Shown here: in pieces, positions 10,526 through 20,193 of the stretch
Position numbering within the stretch: the first letter of the stretch is position 1
Layout: every line of letters begins with the position of its first letter
Assembly (NCBI GenBank): GCA_963796225.1
Contig: CAWCLK010000024.1
Span: 1-63,607, forward strand
Direction of reading: 5' to 3'
DNA from: CAWCLK01 sp963796225
GTDB taxonomy: Bacteria; Actinomycetota; Nitriliruptoria; Nitriliruptorales; Nitriliruptoraceae
Length of the DNA stretch: 63,607 bases
Notes under the pieces: model-generated
Seen by the model: the letters and a program-made list of their open reading frames with translations, nothing else
Told to the model about the DNA's origin: nothing
Databases searched by the model: none
Program-made: the position numbers and the translations under genes

Positions 10526-10857
10526 TGAGTTGCTCCTCAATCGAAGGTCGACCGTTGTCGCGGCCCCGTGGGACCCGTCACGTGTCGTGAAGGCCCCGAA
10601 GGGCTTCTGGTCTGTCGGTCACGGCCAGTCGTCTGGTCGTGTCCGTTGGTGTAAGCGTCACGACCTGCTCACAGGGGTACTCGCCATCTGCTTGCACTCG
10701 GCGAGTGGTCCCCTCAGGCCGCTCGTCTGCACCAGGAGTGCTCCTACTACAGACGTACGCAGGTCCCGACCCTAGTGCTCATGGGCCACACACGCCAGCA
10801 ACTCTGCGCTACAGACCTGACCGGTCGGACAGTTGGAGCACCGCGTCCTGACCGGTA
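10526..10857. other. Intergenic region, leader of the SLH gene
   Basis: 332 bp between the SLH gene start and the stop of the sigma-partner gene, both on the minus strand. It should carry the SLH promoter and a leader. Only the GAGGAG ribosome site (10533-10538) is clear. I saw no convincing -35/-10 pair. Confidence 0.5.
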
Positions 10858-11891
10858 TCAGGGCGCCTCGGTCGAATCGCCGTACGTCGGCTCGGACGGG
10901 CTTTCCGCAGGGGATTCGGACGGTTGCGGCTCGGTCGAGGTCGTCTGATCGGCCGTGCGGTCAGCGCTCGCGTCGGTCGTGGTCTCGCCGCAGGTCGGTG
11001 ACGCAGTGTCACTGTCGGGCGACGGAGAGACAGTCTCCGTGGAGGTCGGCGGTCGCGGTCGGCGACGGGGAGGCGGTGGGCTCCTCGGTGGCCGTGTCCT
11101 TGGGCTTGGGGCCCTTGCCGGGGTTGCCCTTGCCGGACAGGCTCTCCGAGGTGGTCGAGCTCGTCGGCGAGGGGCTGGGGCTCGGCGACTCCGCCGCGGT
11201 CGAGGTCTCGCGTGGGAGTGGGCGACGAGGTCGTGGTCTCGGTCCCGGTGGGACTCGGCGACTCGGTGGTCGTCGTGGTCTCCGTCGGCGACGGCGAGGG
11301 CTCCGAGGCCAGGCACGCGTCGGCCGTGGTGGCGGACTCGGTGCTGGTCGCGGTGGGCGTGGACGACGTGGAGGCGACCGGGGCGACGGAGGTCACCGAG
11401 GTCGTGCTGGCCGACGGCGAGGGCGTCGGTGAGGCCGACAGCGTCGGCCTGGTGTCGTCGACGGCCACGGTCGGCGTGGGCGAGGGCGCTGCCGCGGTCA
11501 CGGCCGCGTCCTCGCTGGTCGACTCGGTGGTCGGGGCCGGGGTCGGGCTGGGTTCGACCGTCTCGCTCGACAGGTTGATGCCCAGCGCCGAGGCGGCCGT
11601 GCGCACGGCGTCGCGGGCCGGACCGGGACTGGCGACCAGCCCGCCCGTGGCGGCGGCGGCCGCGGTGGCGCCCACGAGGACCTTGACCATCGAGGCGGCG
11701 GCCAGCCGCGAGGTCCAGCGCAACCGCGCCCCGATGGCGGGGGCGCGGTCCTCGCCCCGTGTGCGCACGGCGCGGTGGATCATCGCCAGGTGCTGGGCGC
11801 GGGTGTCGTCGTCGACGTCCCGCAGGCGCGCCCCGGCCTCGCGAAGCCGCTCGCGGGCCTCGCGATCCATCGGGTCGCGTGGGTTGGTCAT
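10858..11891 (-). CDS. Ser/Thr/Pro-rich membrane protein, probable sigma-factor partner, frameshifted
   Basis: About 340 residues. It starts at ATG 11891, overlapping the sigma-factor stop by 4 bp (ATGA). A charged cytoplasmic part (about 65 residues, RERLREAGARLRDVDDDTRA) precedes one transmembrane helix (MVKVLVGATAAAAATGG). A long outside region follows, made of Pro, Thr, Ser and Glu (PSPTPAPTTESTSED and similar), with one conserved-looking Cys segment (ADACLASEPSPSP). Frames change near 11205 and 11055; the final frame ends TYGDSTEAP at 10858. Coupling to an ECF sigma gene and the one-helix topology suggest an anti-sigma role, but no zinc anti-sigma motif is visible. The tail is probably O-glycosylated or wall-spanning (inference). 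Confidence 0.55.
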
Positions 11892-12472
11892 GGTGATGTC
11901 GTAAGCGTCCAGGACGGCGCGAGGGGGTACACACCCTCGTCGACCGCCTCGCGCACCGCCTCGAGGCCGCGGCGCTGCAGGGCCTTGACCGCACCGAGCT
12001 TCTTGTCGAGCACCTCGGCGATCTCGCCCATCGTCAGCCCGACCACGAACCGCAGGACCAGCACCTCCTGCTGGTCCGGGGTGGCGCGCACGAACAGGCG
12101 CTGCAGCTCCCAGGTGGCCAGGTTGTCGGTGGCCTCCCACTCCCAGGTGTCGCTGGGGCAGAGCTCGCGCAGGACGTCGTCGTCGGTGGGCACGGCCGGG
12201 CGGCGCCTGGCCTTGCGCGCCTGGTCGATCATGCGGTGGTGGGCGATCGAGAACACCCAGCTGCGGAACCCGCTGGCCGAGCCCGAGAAGCTGTCGATGT
12301 CGCGCACGACCTGCAGGAACACCTCGCTGGCGGCGTCCTCGGGGTCCGGCGCCCCCTTGGCACGCAGGTACCCGACCACGACCGGCGCCAGCCAGTCGTA
12401 GATCTGGGTCCACGCCCGCTCGTCGCCGGCCACGGCCGCGTCCAGCATCCGATGGAACTCGCGGTCCCGCAC
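11888..12472 (-). CDS. ECF RNA polymerase sigma factor
   Basis: 194 residues. Region 2 is at about 25-90 (DPEDAASEVFLQVVRDID, FRSWVFSIAHHRMIDQAR). Region 4 is at about 125-175 (TPDQQEVLVLRFVVGLTMG, EIAEVLDKKLGAVKALQRR), a good helix-turn-helix. Start is GTG 12472. It directs RNA polymerase to a small regulon. Its position upstream of the membrane partner and the SLH gene, all on the minus strand, suggests control of envelope genes (inference). No autoregulatory promoter pair was recognised upstream. Confidence 0.88.
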   Translation of the reverse strand: MRDREFHRMLDAAVAGDERAWTQIYDWLAPVVVGYLRAKGAPDPEDAASEVFLQVVRDIDSFSGSASGFRSWVFSIAHHRMIDQARKARRRPAVPTDDDVLRELCPSDTWEWEATDNLATWELQRLFVRATPDQQEVLVLRFVVGLTMGEIAEVLDKKLGAVKALQRRGLEAVREAVDEGVYPLAPSWTLTTSP

Positions 12473-12792
12473 GCCCTACCCCTGACCCTGCACCGTGATT
12501 GCACCTTCTCGGCGGGAGACCCCGCTGGTGTCGTCACCCCCGCGGTCGTCGCCCGTGGGTCAGGGGGCGACCGCCCTTGCACGCGCGAGCCAACCACACG
12601 CCCTGCGATCCTGCACGGAATTGTCGCCGTCGCGACCCGCGGGGTGCGACGTGCGCCCCGCGTCGAGCCGACCCTCAAGGTCGTGCACCGGGCGCCCGAT
12701 GCGGGGCGGCGAGGTCCGCCGGGTGTGCGCGAACGCGCTGACGGGTCAGTACGGTCCCGCCGCCACATCCACGGGGGACGTCGGAGGCACGC
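12473..12792. other. Divergent intergenic region between sigma factor and SLH-glycosidase genes
   Basis: 320 bp that must contain promoters for both flanking genes. The only clear element is GGAGG (12783-12787), 5 nt before the GTG at 12793. No repeats or strong hairpins were seen. Confidence 0.45.
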
Positions 12793-14605
12793 GTGGTCGG
12801 TCCTGCTCGTTCGATGCTGCCGCCGGCGCACCGGGGCCGTCGCGCCCTGGTCGCGGCGCTGCTCACCGGGGCGCTGGCCCTGCCGGCCGTGCTCGGCGGC
12901 GACGGCGCCGAGGCCGCCAGCGGGCCCGCCTGCGCCGCCGCACCGATGAGCATCACCTTCGGCGACGTGCCGGCCAACGGCACCTTCGCCGACGCCATCG
13001 CGTGCGTGACCGGCTACGGGCTGGTCAGCGGCTACGACGACGGCAAGTTCCGCCCCGACGCCCAGGTGACCCGCGGCCAGGCCGCGTCCTTCCTCGTCAA
13101 CACGATCGAGACCGCCACCGGCGTCCAGCTGCCCGACGCCGGCAGCAACCGCGTTCCAGGACGTGGACGCCGGCGGCGTGTTCGGCCAGGCGATCCTGCG
13201 CCTCGAGCAGGCCGGCGTCATGGCGGGGCGCAGCTCGACCCGGTTCCGCCCCGAGGACCCGCTGACCCGCGGCGAGATGAGCAAGGCCGTCACGAAGGCG
13301 CTGCAGACGATCGCCGTCGTGTTCGACGCGACCGACGTCGACTACCCGGACGTGCCCGACGACGGCCTGTTCGCCGACCCGATCAACAAGCTGACCAACG
13401 CCCGCATCGTGCAGGGGCTGACCGACGGCACCTTCCGCCCCGGCACCACGGTCACCCGTGGCCAGCTGGCGCAGTTCGTCGCCAAGGGCATCGAGGAGAC
13501 CCACCGCCAGGCCCACTGGCTGCCCACGCTCACCGACCCCGACTGGACGACGCTGCGGGGCACGCTCGAGCACCGCCGGGTCTCGCTGCCCGGGCCCCGG
13601 GTGGTCAACGTGCTGCGGTGGAGGCTCGACGACCCCCAGGTGAAGCTCGACGCCGACTACGCCGGTGGGGTGACCTACCGCGACACCGTCCTCAACGCCG
13701 CGAAGCGCGAGAACGCCCTGGCGGCCGTCAACGGCGGGTTCTGGGTCAACTCCATCGACCCGGACGGGCTGCTGGTGCGGGGCGGGCGGCTCGACAGCGA
13801 CACGTCCGTGCTGACCGACGGCACCCGCAACATCCGGTCGGGCTTCGCGCTGCACCGCGACGACACCCCCGTCGTGGGCGTGCCGTTCTGGTACGCCAGC
13901 CTGAACATGGAGGGTCCCGACGGCACCGTCTCGGTCCGCGTCGACGGGATCAACCGCCCGCCGTTCGCCGGGGACAAGGTCGTGATCTTCGCCCCGGGCA
14001 CCTACGGGCAGCTGACCTCCCGCCCCGGCCGCTACTACGTGGTCCAGGGCGTCCCGAACCTCAACCGGGCCGGCACGACCGAGCTCACGCTGGCCCGCAT
14101 GCACGTCGGCGACGGCCCGGTCGCGGCCGGCGCCGACGAGGCGATCATCTGGGTGTCGGCCGAGACCACCCTGCGCGAGGTCCCCGACGACCGCACGCCG
14201 ACCCTGCGGGTGCAGATGGACCCCGCCTGGGAGCGGTCGCGGACCGCGCTGGTCGCCGGTCCGTGGCTGCTCGAGGACGGCGAGGTGACCCCCGAGGCCC
14301 AGTGGCGCCGGGAGGGCTTCACCGGCGCCCACACCGACATCCGCCACCCCCGCACCGCCATCGGCTTCACGCCCGACGGCTGGGGCGTGATCGTGACCGT
14401 CGACGGACGCCGCGCCGGCGCCACGATCGGGGCCACCCACGTCGAGGTCGCCGAGATGATGCGCCGCTGGGGCGTCACCGACGCCGTGATGCTGGACGGC
14501 GGCGGGTCGACCCAGCTGGCCGTGAAGGGCCAGCTCGCCAACCGGCCCTGCTGCGACCGGTCCGAGCGGCGCGTCGACACCGTCCTCACCCTCGAGCCGA
14601 GGTAG
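12793..14605 (+). CDS. SLH-domain phosphodiester glycosidase (NAGPA-like), frameshifted
   Basis: About 603 residues after repair. GTG 12793 follows GGAGG by 5 nt. A signal peptide (RRALVAALLTGALALPAVLG) leads into three SLH motifs: ITFGDVPANGTFADAI with DDGKFRPDAQVTRGQ; FQDVDAGGVFGQAI with RFRPEDPLTRGEM; YPDVPDDGLFADPI with TFRPGTTVTRGQ. The C-terminal ~340 residues are a phosphodiester glycosidase domain: LAAVNGGFWV, RTAIGFTPDG, DAVMLDGGGSTQLAVKG. Relatives cleave GlcNAc-1-phosphodiester bonds or trim exopolysaccharide, so this is a wall-bound enzyme acting on surface glycans (inference). A single extra C near 13152 breaks the frame between SLH1 and SLH2. Confidence 0.82.
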
Positions 14606-14620
14606 AGGGCCGACTTGTCC

Positions 14621-14656
14621 GTTCACATAGTGGACGCTAGCGTTCAGAATGTGAAC
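14621..14656. promoter_or_regulatory. 36-bp imperfect palindrome at the start of the HTH-nucleotidyltransferase gene
   Basis: The outer arms GTTCACA (14621-14627) and TGTGAAC (14650-14656) are perfect. The core TGGACGCTAGCGTTCA (14631-14646) is symmetric about the same centre except for one mismatched pair. It overlaps all plausible starts of the downstream gene, which encodes an HTH protein, so an autorepressor operator is likely. Confidence 0.6.
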
Positions 14657-15256
14657 ACGTCTTCGGCGCAGCCCACCATCCTCCCCCTCTTCCGGTCGGA
14701 GGCGCAGTTCCGCATCCTGGGTGAGCTGTTCACCAATCCCGGGCTGGAGCTGCCCATCAGCGAGCTGGCCGACCGAGTCGACGTGAGCCGACCCACGACG
14801 TCGCGTGAGGTGGCACGGCTGGCCGAAGCGGGCCTGGTCGCGACCCGCCATGAGGGCAACCGCACCCTCGTCCGCGCCCCGACCACGAGCCCCATCCTCG
14901 CCGACCTGCGATCCCTGCTGGCGAAGGTGTACGGACCCGTGGCCGCCCTGCGCGAGGCGTTCAGGGACCTGCCGGTCGAGCAGGTGGTCATCTTCGGGTC
15001 GTGGGCAGCCCGCTGGACCGGCGAGCCGGGGCCCCCGCCCAACGACGTCGACGTGCTCGTCGTCGGCGATGCGGCCTACGAGGAGGTCTGGGACGCCGCC
15101 GCCCGCCTGTCGTCTGCACTGGGCATCGAGGTCACGCCCGTGCTGCGCACACCCGACGAATGGGCTGCGGACGACTCGCCCTTCGCCGCCCAGGTGCGGA
15201 CACGGCCGTCCGTGACGGTGATCGACCGCCGCCCCGTTACGAACGCTGACCAGTGA
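14651..15256 (+). CDS. Winged-helix regulator fused to MNT-type nucleotidyltransferase
   Basis: 201 residues from GTG 14651; GTG 14630 and TTG 14615 (with GAGGG 5 nt upstream) are alternatives. The N-terminal ~85 residues form an ArsR/MarR-like winged helix (FRILGELFTNPGLELPISEL, DRVDVSRPTTSREVARLAEA). The C-terminal ~95 residues hold a minimal nucleotidyltransferase signature: VVIFGSWAARW, then DVDVLVVG (GS plus D-x-D). Proteins of this build are single-chain relatives of MNT/HEPN toxin-antitoxin parts. The natural substrate is unknown. It lies 45 bp after the SLH-glycosidase gene. Confidence 0.78.
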   Translation: MNTSSAQPTILPLFRSEAQFRILGELFTNPGLELPISELADRVDVSRPTTSREVARLAEAGLVATRHEGNRTLVRAPTTSPILADLRSLLAKVYGPVAALREAFRDLPVEQVVIFGSWAARWTGEPGPPPNDVDVLVVGDAAYEEVWDAAARLSSALGIEVTPVLRTPDEWAADDSPFAAQVRTRPSVTVIDRRPVTNADQ

Positions 15257-15278
15257 CGCCAGCACCCGAGCCCTCGCT

Positions 15279-16374
15279 GTGACACCGCGTCACCGTCTCC
15301 GGCTGGACCGGGTCGTCGAACCTGGGTGACGAGCTCGTGCACCGGGCCCTCGTCGGCATCCTGCGCGACCTCGGGGCGCACGTCACCACGCTGTCGGTCG
15401 ACCCGGCCGGCACCCGCGCCGACCACGGCGTCGAGGCCGTGCCGCTGCGCCCCGCCGCCGTCTGGCGCCAGGCCGGCGCCACCGACCTCGGGATCCTCGG
15501 CGGGGGTGGGCTGATCCAGGACGAGTCGAGCCTGCTCAACCTCCCCTACCACCTGTCCCGCCCCGCCACCTGGTCCGCCCGTGGCGTGCCGTGGGTGGGG
15601 ATCGGGCTCGGCGCCGGACCGCTGCACAGCCGCGCCAGCCGGGCCCTGGCGGCGGCCGTGCTCCGCCGCGCCGAGGCGATCACCGTCCGGGACGCGGATT
15701 CCGCAGCCGTTCTGCGCTCGTTGGGCGGTCTCGAGCCGGTCGAGGGGTCGGACCTCACCTTCAACCTGAGGTCGAGACCTCCCACCCTCGAGGACATCAC
15801 GACCGTGAGCCTTCGGGGCTGGACGGGGCGTCGGCGCCTCCCCGCGGCGCAGGAGCGGCTGCGCGCCACCTCACCCGGGTTCGACCGGGCGGTCGCGGCC
15901 GCCCTGGACCGCCTGGCGGAGCAGACGGGGCGCACGACGCGGTTCGTGGCCCTCGACGGCGCCGACGACGACGCCGTCCACGCCCGCGTGGCGGCCCTGA
16001 TGGCCACGCCGAGCGAACGGCGGGTCCCCACCGTGGACGACGTGATCGCCGAGGTCGGCCGGGGCACCGTGGTGGTGGCCATGCGCTACCACGCGCTCGT
16101 GGCCGCCACCCTGTCGCTGCGCCCCGCCGTGGCCCTCACCTACTCCTCGAAGGTTGCGTCGCTGGCCACCGACCTCGGGCCGGCCGGGGCGTCGCTGGGC
16201 CTGGACCCGGCCGAGATCGCGGGGTTGCCCGCCGCCGCGGCACGGGTCCTCGAGGCCGCCGACCACCTCCCCGCCGCCCTGGCTGACCTGCGGAAACGCG
16301 CCTCGGTCCACCGTGAGGTCCTGGCCCGCCAGCTCGGCGTCGCCGACGGTGCCGGCCCGGAGCGGCCGGCATGA
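15279..16374 (+). CDS. CsaB-like polysaccharide pyruvyl transferase, frameshift at start
   Basis: About 365 residues. Family PF04230 features are TVSGWTGSSNLGDELV near the N-terminus, LGILGGGGLIQDESS, an interdomain ITVRDADSA segment and VVAMRYHALVAATLSLRP near the C-terminus. CsaB adds pyruvate ketals to the secondary wall polymer that SLH domains bind. The start region is broken: GTG 15279 reads ACACCGCG, then one base is missing near 15288 before the GTCACCGTC that begins the conserved fold; without repair the first in-frame start is GTG 15337, which loses the glycine loop. It overlaps the next gene by 4 bp. Its place among SLH genes supports the wall-polymer role. Confidence 0.78.
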
Positions 16375-17291
16375 CCCGCCAGCGCGTGATGGCCGTGCTC
16401 CGGCGCCTGTACGTCGTCGTGCTGGTCGTGCTGGCGGTCGCGCTGGTGTGGGCCCGCCGCGACGACCTCGCCCGGCTGCTCGAGACCGCCCAGTGGGGCT
16501 GGCTGGCCGTGGCGCTGGTGCTGTCGATCGGGCAGCTGCTGCCGTCGACCGTCCTCTGGCAGCGGGCGGTGGCCGTGCTCGGCCACCCGGTGACCCTGGC
16601 CGACTCCGCCGCCGCCACGGGGCGGTCGGTCATGGCCCGCTACCTGCCCGGCGGGGTCTGGTACGCCGTGGGGCGGGGCGCCAGCCTGCGCGCGGCCACC
16701 GGCGTGCCGGGGCGGGTGGTCGGCGCGGTGGCCCTGCTCGAGATGGCCCTGTCGCTGGTCGTGGCCACCGCGCTGGTCGGCGTGCTGCTGCCGTTCACCG
16801 ACGCCAACGTGCCCGTCGGGCTGCTGGTCGTCGGCGTGGTCGGGGCGCTGGCGGTGGCCTCTCCCCCGAGCCTCAACGCCGCGATGGCGTGGGTGGCCCG
16901 GCGGCGGGGCGGGCTCGCGCCCCGCCTGACCTGGGCGAGCTGGGGCGGGCTGGCGGGCATCACCGTCGTCCACTGGGTGTGGTCGGTGGTGTCCTTCGGC
17001 GTCTACCTGCGGGCGTTCCCCGGCCTCGGCCTCGACGTCGGCCCGGTCGAGCTGGCCGCCACGTTCCTCACCGCCTGGATCGTCGGGTTCCTCACGCTGC
17101 TCGCCCCGCAGGGCGCCGGCGTGTTCGAGACCGTGCTGGCCACGCTGCTGGTCGACCAGGGCCGCGTGGTGGTGGCGGTGGCCGCCGGCGGCTACCGGGC
17201 GGTGCTGCTGGTCCGCGACCTCGTGGTCGGCGGGGGGACGTGGGCGCTCACGCGTCCTCGTCCACAACCGGCCGATCCGGGGCCCCACTGA
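16371..17291 (+). CDS. Lysylphosphatidylglycerol synthase/flippase-like integral membrane protein (UPF0104 family)
   Basis: 306 residues with about eight hydrophobic helices, starting at LYVVVLVVLAVALVW, and a family-like loop RSVMARYLPGGVWYAVGRG. The later segment FLTLLAPQGAGVFE (usually P-G/A-G-x-G-x-x-E) is typical of PF03706. Members act as polyprenyl-phosphate-sugar flippases or accessory membrane proteins in glycan assembly. It is translationally coupled (ATGA) to the pyruvyl transferase, which suggests handling of the same polymer precursor. The exact activity is unknown. Confidence 0.75.
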   Translation: MTRQRVMAVLRRLYVVVLVVLAVALVWARRDDLARLLETAQWGWLAVALVLSIGQLLPSTVLWQRAVAVLGHPVTLADSAAATGRSVMARYLPGGVWYAVGRGASLRAATGVPGRVVGAVALLEMALSLVVATALVGVLLPFTDANVPVGLLVVGVVGALAVASPPSLNAAMAWVARRRGGLAPRLTWASWGGLAGITVVHWVWSVVSFGVYLRAFPGLGLDVGPVELAATFLTAWIVGFLTLLAPQGAGVFETVLATLLVDQGRVVVAVAAGGYRAVLLVRDLVVGGGTWALTRPRPQPADPGPH

Positions 17292-17339
17292 GGCCGGCAC
17301 CGTCCAGACTGCGTGCGAACCCGACGGAGCGCTGGCACC

Positions 17340-17651
17340 ATGATCGACGAGGCAGCACGACATCGCCTGTACACGGACCTCGAGTCCGCCCTCGGGCCCG
17401 ACTCCACGAGCACCCTGATGAGCCTGCTTCCCCCGGTCGGCTGGGCCGACGTCGCGACGAAGCAGGACCTGCGCACACTCGAGTCGGGCCTGCGCGCGGA
17501 GATGGCCGACCTGCGTTCTGAGATGCACCGCGAGATCGGCACGCTCCGGACCGAGCTGCACACCTCGATCCGCATGGCGGTGTTCAGCATGATCGGTGCG
17601 ATGTTCACCCTGGCCGGGCTCACCTGGGCCGCGACGACCCTGACGACCTGA
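17340..17651 (+). CDS. Small coiled-coil protein with C-terminal membrane helix
   Basis: 103 residues from ATG 17340 (GGAG 10 nt upstream). The middle, about residues 40-75, is a heptad coiled coil (ATKQDLRTLESGLRAEMADL and onward). The C-terminus is one transmembrane helix (MAVFSMIGAMFTLAGLTWAA). It resembles small DUF1640/CCDC90-type tail-anchored proteins. Function is unknown. It lies 48 bp after the flippase-like gene and its 3' end overlaps the convergent epimerase gene by about 30 bp. Confidence 0.6.
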   Translation: MIDEAARHRLYTDLESALGPDSTSTLMSLLPPVGWADVATKQDLRTLESGLRAEMADLRSEMHREIGTLRTELHTSIRMAVFSMIGAMFTLAGLTWAATTLTT

Positions 17652-18814
17652 CGGCGCCAGCGCCGTCGAGGGCGACGAGCAGCCGGTCGAGGATCACGGC
17701 CGAGGGTGAGATCGGCCAGGTCCGCCGGCGGGGTCGCGTAGCGGGCCGGGTCGGCGAGGAACGCGGCGATGACCGCCTCGTCGTACTGGGACACGACGAC
17801 GTTGGACCCGATGCCGTCGGGGCGCTCGGAGACCTTGCGCCACAGCAGCGTCGGCACGCCCAGCAGTGCGCACTCCTCCTGGATGGACCCGCCGTCGGTG
17901 ATGACGTAGGGCGCCCCGGCGATCATGCCGAGGAACTCGCGGTGGGACGCCAGCCCGCGGATCTCGACCCCGGCGGCCCGCAGCGACGCCTCCATGCCGT
18001 TGGGTCGCATCACGGCGATGGTCGGGCCGTGCATGCAGAAGGTGACGGGGCGCTCGCGGGCGATGCGCACCAGCGTGTCGTGGAACAGCCGCACGCGGTC
18101 GCCCCGCTTGAGGTTCTCGACCCGGTGCAGGGTGGCCACGACCGGACCGTCGACGTCCGCCCGGGTGTGGTCGGGCGCGATCCCGGTCACGTCGGTGACG
18201 TCGGCGTCCACGTCGGCCTGCTCGAGGTCGTGGGCCAGCGCCTCGACGACGGTGTTGGCCGGCAACGGGACGACCTCGCCCTTGGCGCGCATGCGGTGCA
18301 GGTTGCCGACGGCCACCGCGTCCGGGGCGAACAGCAGCTCCGCCAGCCGCATGACGACGCGGCGGACCATCTCCTCCGGGAAGGGGTTGAGCACGCTGCC
18401 GGACCGCAGCCCGGCCTCGATGTGCGCGACCGACACGCCGGCGCGGTGGGCCATCAGCGAGGCCAGCAGCGTCGAGGGCGTGTCGCCGTGGACGACGCAC
18501 ACGCCGGTGTGCCCGCCGAAGACGTGGTCGCGCAGCCAGCGCCGGTCCCCCAGCCGCCGGGCCAGGCCGGCCGACCACTTGATGACCTCGCCGATGGTCT
18601 CCATGTCCCGGTCGTCGCCCAGGCACACGTCGGGCTCACGAACCTCGAGGCGACGACGGATCTCGGCGTTGAGCAGGCCGTGCTGACCCGCGTCGATCAG
18701 CCGGTACTCGATGCCCTTGGCGTCCATCAGCCGCAGCAGCGGGGCGGTCTTGATGTACTCGGCCATCGTCCCCATGAACACGTGGATCATGGGGGTCGGG
18801 GCGCCGGCGGTCAC
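17620..18814 (-). CDS. UDP-N-acetylglucosamine 2-epimerase, frameshifted near end
   Basis: About 397 residues. It interconverts UDP-GlcNAc and UDP-ManNAc in the cytoplasm. Family motifs are VHGDTPSTLLASLMAHRAG, VAHIEAGLRSG, NPFPEEMVRR, ITDGGSIQEECALLGVPTL and SERPDGI. GTG 18814 is used because its GTGA overlaps the stop of the dehydrogenase gene; ATG 18790 (MIHVFMGTMAEY) is the alternative. Near 17708 one base is lost or gained: the shifted frame reads PSAVILDRLLVALDGAG and stops at 17620, a normal C-terminus. Supply of ManNAc for a wall polymer is the likely role here. Confidence 0.85.
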
Positions 18815-20139
18815 GATGCGTTGGGCTGGGCTCGCCCGACGGCGTGGTAGTGCAGACCTGCCTCGACCATCGCGGTGGGGTCGAACACGTTGCGACCGTC
18901 GATCACGATCGGGTAGGCGAGCAGCTCCATCAACCGTTCGGGGGTCAACGCGGTGATCTGGTCCCACTCGGTGGCCACGACCACGGCATGGGCGTCGCTG
19001 ATCGCGGTCTCGATGTCCTCGACGACCTCGTACTCGGGGTGGGCCTCCTTGACGCGCCCGAGCGCGACCGGGTCCCAGATGCGCACGTGGGCGCCCTCGG
19101 CGGCCAGCTCGCGGGCCAGGTGCAGGGCGGGAGCCTCGCGCAGGTCGTCGGTGCCGGGCTTGAAGGCGGCGCCGAGGACGGCGATGACCTTCTCCTCGAG
19201 GTGCCACAGCTCGCCGCGGAGCTTGCCCAGCACCAGGTCCCGCATCCTCGCGTTGACCGCACGGACCTCCTCGAGGATCTTGAAGTCCTCACCGACCTCG
19301 CGGGCGAGGTGGATGAACGCGTCGACGTCCTTGGGGAAGCACGACCCGCCGTAGCCCAGGCCGGCGCGCAGGAAGTGGGGGCCGATGCGGACGTCGTGGC
19401 CCATGCCGGCGGCGACGGTCTCGACGTCGGCGCCGACGCGCTCGCAGATGCGCGCGACCTGGTTGATGAACGAGATGCGCGTGGCGAGGAAGGCGTTGGA
19501 GGCGTGCTTGATCAGCTCGGCCGTGGCCACGTCGGTCTCGACGACGGCGCACTGGTCCTCGGCCACGACCGTGGCGTAGACCTCGCGCAGCCGGTCCCGG
19601 GCCCAGTCCGAGGCCGTCCCGTACACGATCCGGTCCGGGTGCAGGGTGTCGTCGACGGCCGTGCCCTCGCGCAGGAACTCGGGGTTGCTGGCGACGTCGA
19701 TGCGCACCCGCTGGCCGTGGCGGTGCTGTTCGCGTTCGATGACCTGCGACAGGCGCGTGCCGGTGTTCGCGGGCACCGTCGACTTCTCCACGAGCACGAG
19801 GTCCTGCGGGGCGTAGGCGGCGACGTTGCGGCCGACGGCCTCGACGTAGGAGAGGTTCGGGCCACCGCCCGGCAGCGACGGCGTGCCCACGCAGACGAAC
19901 ACGACCTCGGTGCCGTCCAGGGCGTGCTTCACGTCGGAGGTGAAGGTCAACCGGCCCGACGACACGCCCTCGTCGACCAGCTCCTGCAGGCCCGCCTCGA
20001 AGAACGGGACCTGCCCGGCCTCGAGCGAGGAGATCTTGCGGCTGTCGTCGTCCATCCCGACGACGTCGTGGCCCCAGCGCGCCAGGCACGCCGCGGTGAC
20101 CAGGCCCACGTGGCCCACGCCGATGACGGCAGTCTTCAT
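18811..20139 (-). CDS. UDP-glucose/UDP-ManNAc 6-dehydrogenase family
   Basis: 442 residues, full length for the family. The Rossmann start is MKTAVIGVGHVGLVTAACLA. The catalytic Cys is in LGYGGSCFPKDVDAF, the substrate Lys in ELIKHASNAFLATRISFINQ, and the C-terminal NAD domain has AVLGAAFKPGTDDLREAP. It oxidises the C6 hydroxyl of a UDP-sugar to a uronate. UDP-glucose is the default guess from the Ugd-like sequence. Coupling to UDP-GlcNAc 2-epimerase makes UDP-ManNAc a real alternative, which would give UDP-ManNAcA. Confidence 0.88.
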   Translation of the reverse strand: MKTAVIGVGHVGLVTAACLARWGHDVVGMDDDSRKISSLEAGQVPFFEAGLQELVDEGVSSGRLTFTSDVKHALDGTEVVFVCVGTPSLPGGGPNLSYVEAVGRNVAAYAPQDLVLVEKSTVPANTGTRLSQVIEREQHRHGQRVRIDVASNPEFLREGTAVDDTLHPDRIVYGTASDWARDRLREVYATVVAEDQCAVVETDVATAELIKHASNAFLATRISFINQVARICERVGADVETVAAGMGHDVRIGPHFLRAGLGYGGSCFPKDVDAFIHLAREVGEDFKILEEVRAVNARMRDLVLGKLRGELWHLEEKVIAVLGAAFKPGTDDLREAPALHLARELAAEGAHVRIWDPVALGRVKEAHPEYEVVEDIETAISDAHAVVVATEWDQITALTPERLMELLAYPIVIDGRNVFDPTAMVEAGLHYHAVGRAQPNAS

Positions 20140-20193
20140 GGTGGTTCGGCCCTCCTCAGGGACCCGCGCACCGTACCGCCAGCGGGTACGGCC

